Source: Tetracentron sinense | Lineage: Eukaryota > Streptophyta > Magnoliopsida > Trochodendrales > Trochodendraceae | NCBI GenBank assembly: GCA_015143295.1 | Contig: CM026560.1 | Coordinates: forward strand, 1,242,501-1,306,500 | Direction: 5' to 3' | DNA length: 64,000 nucleotides | In this document: positions 34,701-46,700 of the stretch, in pieces | Layout of the letters: every line of letters starts with the position of its first letter | Position numbering within the stretch: position 1 is the stretch's first letter | The notes under the pieces: model-generated | What the model saw: only the letters and a program-made list of their open reading frames with translations | Databases searched by the model: none | Told to the model about the DNA's origin: nothing | Translations under genes and position numbers: made by a program

Positions 34701-37700
34701 CTAGAGTGGCTGCTTTTGCAGAGCGAGACAGGTTTGAAGAACATAGCATAGGCCAAGGTTGTTCATCGTGGGAAAATAGATTTGATCAAGGGGTTTTTGC
34801 TTTGTTGGTTCTTCATTTTCGCTGAGAGAGTTGTAGTGCAGGGCTGTTAAAGGGAGTATATAGGGTGTGAGAGAGTAGGATTTTTGTGGATTCGTTTGGT
34901 GTAAGATAAAAGAGAATCCTAGAAACTGGATTCTCAGGCATAAATTGGATCAACACCCATGATCGAACACTAATTTTAATCAACAATCTCAGCCATGATT
35001 TAATTCCTTCCTGTAAATCTAAAGAACAATTATGGGCACTTATATTTTCCTGAATATTAAACAGAATCTAAGACTCAAAATCCACAATTGATTTCATTAA
35101 AATGGGAACAAATCTACAGCCCATAAAATAAACTCTGCCAAAATGAAATACCCAAGAGTAGTAAAGATGTGACAACACACAAAAGAGACTGCGCGAGATG
35201 AAGGTGGCATGGTTTAATCTCCTTCCCTTCTATATCCTCTACTTTTTATTTATTTATTTATTTTTAAATTTTAAAGAAATGACTTAAATTGCCCGAGTTT
35301 AGATAATGTGAGTCCACCATAGATTGGGAACAATCTATGTTGCAAAGACACAGACATGGGTGTCAATTTCCGACTCGGAAGCGAGGAGTCCACTTCGGCG
35401 AGCCTGAGAAAATAGGATTCGAGGATAAAAGGGATAATTTTTCCAAGAACGCTACAGGGAACAAATTAAATATGTAAGGATAAATTATTGCAATTTGCAA
35501 ACAATACTAGATAAATCAGAAATCTAGACTTCAAGATATTACATCAAACGTCAAACAAAACATAAGATATTAACAAATAACTACAAGGATTAATCTATTA
35601 CATGATTAGTCTGTGAAGTACTAAACAAGCAGTGTTCTGCAAATTTCAACCTACCCTACCAATGAATGTTATTTTCAGAAAGTAATCTGTATATATATTT
35701 TTTTGATCGGTAGAGAAAGTAATGTGTATTGCAATTCATCCAAGAGTAACTATAGACAAGACATGATTTGAAGCAAATTAATTAATTGACATGTAGTAAT
35801 TTTGAATTTCTTACGCTAATTTTAAAAAGAATTCTAATTCAAAATCTAAATTTCTTAATAAAACAATATTTCAAAATCTCCATTTGCCGGTTAAAGAATG
35901 ATTACTTGGGCAATGATCTAAAAACTGTTACATAAATCATTACTTAAAACCTGTGTGATTGTCTAATAAATGTGAGTTTCGTTCATGTCAAATCTAAAAG
36001 GTGGTTTAACAATTAGATGATAAACTTAATGACACAGATTTGTATGTGTGTCACACAAAAGAATATACATTGCATTATAGATGGACAATCGTAGATATGG
36101 ATAGCAGTGTTTTAAATTTCGTGCACAATGTTGAAATTTTGGAGGTCACCGATATATCTAGATGGGGTCATTTTAAAAATACTTGATGTTGCATGCAGTA
36201 GATTGCAAAATATCACCAGATTGGAATTTTTTCGTGCGAAATATTGCTCTGGCTCAGCTATAAAAATACATCATTTTGCAAGGGAATTCGCAAGTGTGTT
36301 GTTTTCTTGAATAAAATATCATTCATTCTTGTATTTTTGGGTAGTCCACTTTTCTTGGGGGAATCCTCAAGACGGTCTCCCATTTTTCTTATTTTCAGTT
36401 CTACTCTTTAATATTGATTCGAATGAGTCCAAATTTCAGTATGTTGTGTGTTTCCAACCAATCTATGGACTGGCCAAAAAAAAAAATGATTACTGATAAA
36501 TTATTATATTTTTTATTTTTAAGTAAAAAATAATTTAAAATTAATTTTCGACCAAATATCTTGTCTCCTGGAAGTGCCTCTTTTAGATTGGAACTTCATT
36601 TGACTGTGTATTCTTTTTATGAGTATTTGATGTAAAAAAACGTTTTATGGGCATTAATAATGTCATATTCACCTCTTCTTGTTATATGCCCACTGTCGGC
36701 ACATAACTTGCCCACCGTCAAAGCATAACTTGGGCCCATTCCAAATGCATATCTTATATTCATAGTTTTTTTTTGCATTTTTTTTATTCATGTGTGTCTA
36801 GGTTTAATTTTAATTTTCCCTCGAGTCCCAGACAAAAATTCCTTATTTTCCCTGCTTTTTTCCTAATTTTCCCACTTTTTGCAAAAAATTCAAAATGTCG
36901 TTGATGATAGTTCGCATTCTAAATCTGCGAAATAACCTGCAAAACCGACATTTAAAACCTTGATGAATATGAGTTGGTGTCCAAATACTTGTCAGAATCC
37001 AGGTCCAAAGGTATGGACACTAGTTGTTCTAAGAGACTCTAGTCGAGTCCCAGGGTCCAAGGCAAGTCTGTGTCCAAATCCATGTCCACTTGAAGAGTCC
37101 GCGCAACATAGGGGACAATGCTAATCTCTTCTATAAGGCGGGGCAGTTAGAATTTCCCATATATATATATATATATATGGGGATAGCTATAGACCACGTA
37201 GTGCGTGACTTAGGTATCGACCACGCTAGACAATATTAACCCCATATACCTTATAAACTGGGGGCATTTTATGTAAATATTCACACTTTAAAACACCCCA
37301 AATTTTGAAAACCCACCAATTTTGAAAAGAACCCCCAAATTTTGGAGCTCTTCGTCTTCTCGTTTTTTCCTTCTTCTGTGTTTCTTTCGTTCCTCTATTG
37401 TGATGAACACAGACGGCCTTTGTTGAAGACTTTTGAGCGTGAGTCTCCGTCCGGAAAGCAGTGTCTCCGGAGAGATTCCGGTGAAGACTGTTGACGACCC
37501 TCTCCTCAAAGAGTCCACTGCCGGAGAGTGTTTGATTGTCACGATGGTGACCTTTCTCTCAGAGAGTCCACTGCCGGAGAGTGTTGGGACGTAAGTGGAA
37601 ACTCCGCCCCAGCAGGGCTCCCAGGTTTTTCATCTCCCCTTCCGGCTTCAGCTCCAATTGTTCTCTCTCAGCGTTTCGTACCATGATCAGGCTAATATGG

Positions 37701-40700
37701 TCTGAGTTGTTGGGAGGAGAGGCAGATGTTGCAAAAGTGACTATCAAGAGGAAAAGCCATCATGTGAAAGTGTGGTTTGTAAAAGAAGGCTCGATTGTAA
37801 ACCACGATTATCTCAGCAAAAGCGGGACTAAATGAGCGAGCCAAAAGCTCAAAATAGAAAAACATGAGATGGGACAATAGAAGCGCAAAATAGAAAAACA
37901 GGAGATGGGACAATGGAATTTGACGATCTGTGTAGTGGAGGTCATCTGCTCATCACACCTAAAAGTGAGATGCAACGACGAAAGTGTTAGGGATGTCAAA
38001 TTGTCAACGTTGTGCAATCTCTTGTTATTTTTTTTTCTTCTAATTATTCACCTATATGATGTAAAGCATGTGTTTTAGTAGTGTTGGGGTGGAAGTGGGG
38101 AATCTTTTGTGCTTCTCTTGTAGACAGGTCAATGTTATTCCATGCTAGAAACGAATCTCTTGCATCGGCCAAACCAGTGTATGTTTGATGGAATGATGCA
38201 CTCTTCTGATTAGTGTTGCAGCCATTGACAGCACTATGAACAACTATTTAATGTAAATTGCTCATTGGTAAAGAGTGTATGTGTCAATGTTGAACCCCAT
38301 CCACTAATCAAAGTGCTAAATTTGCTTTACATAGACCCCCACAAAGCCCAAATTTCACTTACCAAAAAGGAGAAAAAATCCCCAATTTAATACAGTTAAG
38401 AGGATTTCAATTTGCTTCAGACACTACCATTTTCTAATTGAACAGGTTAGAGAACTAAGTCATTCCTATGGGATCTCTTGCGCCAGTGGTTGGGGTATGG
38501 CCTCCAGAGGTGGGAGGTCAGGGGATCAAATCCCCTCAGGTATGAGTTGCAAGAACTCCCTTGTCCAATGCTAACCCCTAACAGCCTAACCGATTCAAGA
38601 TTACTAACGTAGGTACATGATAACTCCAGCAAAAAAAAAAAAGGGGATCCTTCTTCCCTGTACATTTGGACAGCCCACTCTTTCAATTTCTGTTGCTTCT
38701 CTCTAAGCACCACTGTATGTTTTGCCAGTTATTGAGTGATCCAACTCTCATGTCAATGCATCATCAAAAAAAAAGAAAAAAACTCTCATGTCAATGGTTT
38801 TGTTAGGCAAGTATTGTGATGTCTTTATATTTAATGGCATTGGGTGGCTGCCGTACTCATACATATTAATCTGATTATTGCAGATTGCTTCATTTCCTGA
38901 TGAAAATAACAGCTACCTCATGGGTGAATGATACTACCTATCTTAACCACTGGAGTGGGAACCTATAGAAGAGGTGTTCTATCATTGTGCCGTACATGAT
39001 CAATCTAGAGTATCAAATGAACATGACACTTCTGACTTCTGAGATGGATGCAAAATCAAAAATCACACCCATTACTACTTAAATCCAAACTCGGTCCTCA
39101 TGCAACAAAGAATTCCAAAAAAAATATATGATATCAAAAGAGGACAGGAAGAAGTCACTAATTCACTATCAAGTAAAGGACCTCTCTCTCTCTTAAAAGA
39201 AGAGGAAAGAGAACCAAGGATCCACTTCTTCTCTACTTCCTATTCCTAAAAATAACTATAATATCCAAAAATCATGGTAATAATTGGAATCACCTTCTGG
39301 CTTGGCTTCATATCAAGATTCCCAACGTGTAGGCAATCAAGGGTGATAATTTTTCAGGTTTGGCATGAGTTGGGCATCAATCCAAACCCTGTCCTTATGC
39401 AACGGATACGCCCCCACAATCATACCTACATCTCTCTCTCCCCCAACTGCTTCTCTGTTTTTTGTATGCAATGGAGATCTAAGGTGAGACCTAAAAATCG
39501 GCAAAAGAGAAATCTGGACCTGTTTTACGGACGGAGAGTCACCGGAATCTCGCTGGAGACACTGCTTTAGGGACAAAAGCTCACGCTCAACAGTCTTCAA
39601 CGAAGGCTGTGTCGGTGTTCATCACAGAGGCAGAAGGGAAAAAGATGAGAAGACGAAGGGCTCCAAAATTTGGGGGTTCTTTTCAAAATTGGTGGGTTTT
39701 CAAATTTTGGGGTGTTTTAAAATGTGAAAAATTACATACAATGCCCCCAGTTTTTAAGGTATATGGGATTAATATTGTCTAGCGTGGTCGATACCTAAGT
39801 CACGCACTACGTGGTCTATAGCTATCCCCTATATATATATATATATATATACTTGTTTTTTTGGAAGGTGTACATATATATATTCTTGTTGCTTAGATAT
39901 ACCATCTGTTTTTATAGGTACTAGCGGGTGGCACGTGCGATGCACGTGAAAGCAAGGGGAAGGAGTTAACCACAGTTAATAGGAGTTAAAAGGGACACGT
40001 GTTAACCCGCGGGTGCGATTGAACTTTCCCTCAGTTCAATCGCGATTGACTGTAATTCTATTATTTAAATAGATAGATGAGGATAGTTTGAGAATGAAAG
40101 TAAAACATTAAATTAAAGTTTTGTTTTATATAAGGGTAATTTAGGAATTTCAAAAAATTCAGGCTATGCCTGCCTCTCCGAATTATAATAGTAAAGATAG
40201 ATAGATGAGGGTAGTTTGAGAATGAAAGTAAAACATTAGATTAAAGTTTTGTTTTATATAAGGGTAATTTAGGAATTTCGGAAAATTCAGGCTACGCCTG
40301 CCTCTCCCATTATAATAGTAAAGAAAAGAAGCTGCTTGCAAGTGGGTTTTTAGTTTTTACCTAACTCTTAATGGTCAAGCGTTTTGCACCAAGGTCTATT
40401 AGTATTCAACACTCAGACATTGCCAATTATATAATCAATAATAAGCCTCATTCTCGTATAAAAAGATTTATTAATTTACTTTGTCTTTTATATAATGTCA
40501 AAACTACAAATCCCTTTCATCAGATTTTGCCCAGTCCGACAATTTGTACCCACATCAGCGTTTGATATCTGTATGAAAACCTAAGCACCATAATATTGCA
40601 GCTTACTCAAAGAAAGGTAAGAGTATATATATATATATATATATCATCTGTTTTTCTGTAGGTAAGCTGATTGCAAGTGGGGTGCCTTTTTACCCAATCA

Positions 40701-43700
40701 GGCCTTGCTAACTGATTAATCGAGTATGCTACCAGTTATATGATCAATTAGAAGCCTCATTCTTATACACAAACATTTATTTTCGAATCTGTTTCATCAG
40801 GTTTCACCCAATCCGATATTTTGTACCCATGTCAGGTTTTGATATTTGTATGGAAACATAAGAAAGACAGACACATATGTAATCGCAGATAACATATAAA
40901 AAAAGATGGGTAAGAGTGGTATAGAGGTCCAAAAGAGTAGATTTAATCAAACATGGTCCCAAGCATTAAACTTATAAGTCAACAAAACTTACCAATTTAC
41001 AAGATAAGTGATAACTAAGAATATTCTTCATGTGTTAAACAAAGGGATTTCTTTGATAGGGCAATTTCAATATCAACTTCCTAATGATGGCAGTATTGTA
41101 ACTTGGCACAGACAAAGCATGTGGTTGATGTTGAACAAATGTAGATGTTGTCATACACCTATAGTATATCCAAGAGGTTGACAAGTCCATGCTGGTATGA
41201 TAATTTATAATTGTAAATATGAACAATATTGAAAATATAGAAGTCCCAAATCCCAATAACTAAGAATAAATAGGAATTTAATCATTATAGGGTGAATCAT
41301 CTCAGATAAAACTTAGGGGGGGGGAGGGGCAGAATCTTCTGTTCATCCCTTCCATTCTCTGTCCCCTATACTTGGATTGTAAAATCCATATGTATGGCCA
41401 TGTACAGGACTAACTTGACGTAATTGATAAAGCTGTTCATTTGTTCATACAATTTTATAAAACTGCTTGTTTTTTCTGTTTCATACAGCAGCACATGATG
41501 CATCATATTGTCTATGGCTCATGCACATAGCACAGTGGAACATGCTCCTAGCCCGAGATGCATCATTGGAACCCTAGAAAAGGCACCATCATATAACAAA
41601 CTTCAATTTACATGACGACAGATGATCAGCTCCAGACGAAACTTCCTAAGCAATATTTCCCCATGAATAAGCCAAGGACATATATATGTAGAGTATCACA
41701 GGTTATCGGGTAAGCACACTGATGAGATTAGGGTTCTTCAATGCCGACAAGATAGGGCTCAGGCTCTAGTTTCTGGACAGCACCTAATTTAACCAGGGGT
41801 TGCCTATGGGCCTATGGCCAACCCAAGAGAATACCCGTGACCTGGACGGTACCTAAATTATCTTGGTTACCAATGTTGTTCCCTGGACAGTAGCTCTTTT
41901 GACTCGTTTGCCAACTCTCAAAACATTTTAGAAACTCACTAAAACCCCAAGTAAGCCTGATTAGTACCTATAACCTTTAATACTTATTTTACATCTCTAA
42001 ATGTAATTATGTAATCTATTGTAAAAATTCAAAATTTTAATTATAACTATAATAATTATTTACACAAGTTGATGTATTGAATCAGCAGGTTCAACTTGAC
42101 GCTCTGAGCTGGTTGACCTGACCAACCCCTCCTTGCTGAATTGAACTGATGGTCAGTTTTCAGAACAATGTAAACATGAGTTTGGGTGTTAATTCTCAGC
42201 AAGCCAGTAGCAGAAAAACTAATCCCACAATATAACCTCCTCTTGCTCCTCATCCAACTACCAATATCACAACTCCACCAAGACCACCGCCAACTGAATC
42301 ATTTAGTTTTCTGTTCGACTTTAATCAATTTCTGAATCTATGTATTCCAATTTCTAAATTGATACCAAAACACCTATTGTCAAAAGAAATGTCCAATAGT
42401 TTATTGGATAATATAGAACTTCACAGAAGTTATTCCCCTGTTATTATTTAACACATACAGCAGTCCCCTGCCACTGATTCATCATCCTGAACTGATGTCT
42501 CCACTTATGCCCACCTCAATCTCGCTCCAATGGGTGCAACTAAAACATTTGCTGGGGCATGGGTATAACCCAGATCACAATATTCAAATGTGATAGAGTT
42601 CTCAATGAAAACAAGTGCACCACTACAAATCTGCAACAACCGATCTTGTTTAAGACACGAAAACTTTGAGACGGAGATGTTTCTCTCACATTTATCCCTA
42701 TGAGAACCATAGGCAAATATTATGCAATAGATATTTCCCGATCTATTTCTTACCTACAAATTTTTCAAAGAAAACCGAAAACTTCTAGATGACACAGACA
42801 CTAACTACAATAAGCAGCCATATAATCTGAACCAAACCAATCCAAATGGAGGTCTTGAAGCATGATAGCATGTCAACTCCCCGTGCAGATGTTCCAGATG
42901 AAAAACATGACCTGGGGTTTAACAAGGATTATTTGTGGCAAATCTCAGCCAATATGTGTGGAAGGGTACACTGAATCTTCTCTCAAATAATTAAAGAGAT
43001 TGATAGAAACTAGGAACCACTACAAAATACAAACCAAACAATAAATATAAATATTTTTCCTGGAAACTATTTTTCCCTTTTTATTTGAGTAGGTTCGTGA
43101 GACAAATTCAACAAACGCGGGCACATGCAGAGAGAGAGAGAGAGAGAACAAGGGGACTTGGGGGAATATGGACTGTAAGTTTTTCTTTTTTCATCTCTCC
43201 ATCCAGAATCCAACAAGTATCATCTGATCCACGTCATGGTAGATGATATTATAATGTATGGGCTTGGTAACAGATTCAATCGTCTTTGGTTCCTAGGTCA
43301 ATAACCTGTTAGAAACACCATGGCATGGGAGCAGCAAGATTTGAAAGCAGGAAGTGATGTAGCAAGTAGGAGCTTAGTGTGATTTGTACCCACATCAGTA
43401 TTCGATATCTGTATGAAAATCTAAGCACCATAAAATTGCAGCTTACTCAAAGAAGGGCAAGAGTATATATATATATATATATCATCTGTTTTTCTGTAGG
43501 TAAGCTGATTGCAAGTGGGGTGCTTTTTTACCCAAGTCTTAATGGTCAATAATTATGAACCCAGGTCTTTTGGCATTCCGCAATCAGGCCTTGCTAACTG
43601 ATTAATCGATTATGCTACCAGTTATATGATCAATTATAAGCCTCATTCTTATATACAAACATTTATTTTTGAATCTGTTTCATCAGGTTTCACCCAATCC

Positions 43701-46700
43701 AACATTTTGTACCCATGTCAGGTTTTGATATTTGTATGGAAACATAAGAAAGACAGACACATATGTAATTGCAGATAACATATAAAAAAAGATGGGTAAG
43801 AGTGGTATAGAGGTCCAAAAGAGTAGATTTAATCAAACATGGTCCCAAGCATTAAACTTATATGTCAACAAAACTTACCAATTTACAAGATAAGTGATAA
43901 CTAAGAATATTCTTCATGTCTTAAACAAAGGGAATTCTTTTATAGGGCAATTTCAATATCAACTTCCTAACGATGGCAGTATTGTAACTTGGCACAGACA
44001 AAGCATGTGGTTGATGTTGAACAGATATAGATGTTGTCATACACCTATAGTATATCCAAGAGGTTGATTAGTCCATACTAGGGTTGTCAATGAGCCGAGC
44101 TGAGCCGAGCTAGGCACTGCTAGGGCTCGGCTCGGCTCATTGGAATTTTACAGATGCTCAGGCTAGGCTCAGCTCGTCCACAAATCGTTGAGCTCGAGGT
44201 CGGCTCGATAATTTTTTTTTTGTTTAAATACATTGATAAGCACTAAGTTCAATTAAAAAAAATTAAAAGGGCATTTTTTTTGGGGATGTCATGTGACTCA
44301 TGTGAAAGCTTGAGTTAAAACTTAAACAGAAATAATTATGTTAATGTATACTAAATATATTTTACCAAAAAAAAGGTATACTAAATATATAATATAAATT
44401 TAACTTTTAAAGGGTATTATTATAAAATTAATTGAGTCGAGTCGAACTGAGCTGAGCCACCTATTGTTCAGGCTCGGCTCGTTTATTTTTCGAGCTCACT
44501 TTTAAGGCTTGGCTCAGCTCGGCTCAACGAGCCCAAAGTAAAAGCTCAAGCTCGGTTTATTTCGAGTCGGGCCGAGCTGGCTCAGCTCGTTGACACCCCT
44601 AGTCCATACTAGTATGATAATTTATAATGCAAATATGAACAATATTGAAAATATAGAAGTTCCAAATCCCAATAACTAAGAATAAATAGGAATTTAATCA
44701 TTATAGGGTGAATCATCTCAGATAAAACTTTGGGGGGGCAGAATCTTCTTTTCATCCCTTCCATTCTCTGTCCCCTATACTTGGATTGTAAAATCAATAT
44801 GTATGGCCTTGTACAGGACTAACTTGGTGTAATTGATAATGCTGTTCATTTGTTCAAACAATTTTATAAACCTGCTTGTTTTTTCTGTTTCATACAGCAG
44901 CACATGATGCATCATATTGTCTATGGCTCATGCACATAGCACAGTGGAACATGCTCCTAGCCCGAGATGCATCATTGGAACCCTAGAAAAGGCATCATCA
45001 TATAACAAACTTCAATTTACATGACGACGGATGATCAGCTCCAGACGAAACTTCCTAAGCAATATTTCCCCATGAATAAGCCAAGTACATATATTTGTAG
45101 AGTGTCACAGGTTATCGGAAGCACACTGGTGAGATTAGTGTTATTCAATGCTGACAAGATAGGGCTCAGGCTCTAGTTTCTGGACAACACCTAATTTAAC
45201 CAGGGGTTGCCTATGGCCAGCCCAAGAGAATACCCTTGACCTGGACGGCACCTAAATTATCTCGGTTACCAATTTTGTTCCCTGAACAGTAGGTCTTTTG
45301 ACTCTTCTATATTTCGGTTTGAGGTTTGTCAACTCTCAAAACATTGTAGAAACTCACTAAAATCCCAAGTAAGCCTGATCAGTACCTATTAACTTTTAAT
45401 ACTTAGTTTACATCTCTAAATATAATTCTGTAATCTCTTGTAAAAATTCAAAATTTTAATTATAACTATAATAATTATTTACACAAGTTGATGTATTGAA
45501 TCAACAGGTTCAACTTGACGCTCTGAGCTGGTTGACCTGACCAACCCCTCCTTGCTGAATCGAACTGATGGTCAGTTTTCAGAACATTGCACTAGAACAA
45601 TGCAAACAAGAGTTTGGGTGTTAATTCTCAGCAAGCCAGTGGTAGAAAAACTAGTCCCACAATATAACCTCCTCTTGCTCCTCATCCAACTACCAATATC
45701 ACAACTCTACCAAGACCACCATCAACTGAATCATTTAGTTTTCTGTTTGACTTTAATCATTTTCTGAATCTATGTATTCCAATTTCTAAATTGATACCAA
45801 AACACCTATTGTCAAAAGAAATGTCCAATAGTTTATTGGATAATATAGAACTTCACAGAAGTTAATCCCCTGTTATTATTTAACACATACAGCAGTCCCC
45901 TGCCACTCATTCGTCATCCTAAACTGATGTCTCCACTTATGCCCACCTCAATCTCGCTCCATTGGGTGCAACTAAAACATTTACAGGGGCATGGGTATAA
46001 CCCAGATCATAATATTCAAATGTGATCGAGTTCTCAATGAAAACAAGTGCACCACTACAAATCTACAACAACCGTTCTTGTTTAAGACACGAAAACTTTG
46101 AGACGGAGATGTTTCTCTCTCACTTTATCCCTATGAGAACCGTAGGCATAGATTATGCAACAGATCTTTCCCGATCTATTACTTACCTACATATTTTTCA
46201 AAGAAAACAGAAAACTTCTAGATGACATAGACACTAACAAAAATAAGCAGCCATATAATCTGAACTAAACCAATGCAAATGGAGGTCTTGAAGCATGATA
46301 GCATGTCCACTCCCTGTGCAGATGTTCCAGATGAAAAACATGACCTGGGGTTTAACAAGGATCATTTGTGGCAACCCATTAATCTCTGTCAATATGTGTG
46401 GAAGGGTACACTGAATCTTCTGTCAAATAATTAAAGAGATTGATAGAAACTAGGAACCACTACGAAATACAAACCAAACAATAAATATAAATATTTTTCC
46501 TGGAAACTATTTTTCCCTTTTTATTTGAGTAGGTTCGTGAGACAAATTCAACACACGCGCGCACATGCAGAGATAGAGAGAGAGAAAACAAGGAGGCTTG
46601 GGGGAATACGGGCTGTAAGTTTTTTCTTTTATCATCTCTCCATCCAGAATCCAAGTATCATCTGATCCATGTCATGGTAGATGATATTCTAATGTATGGG

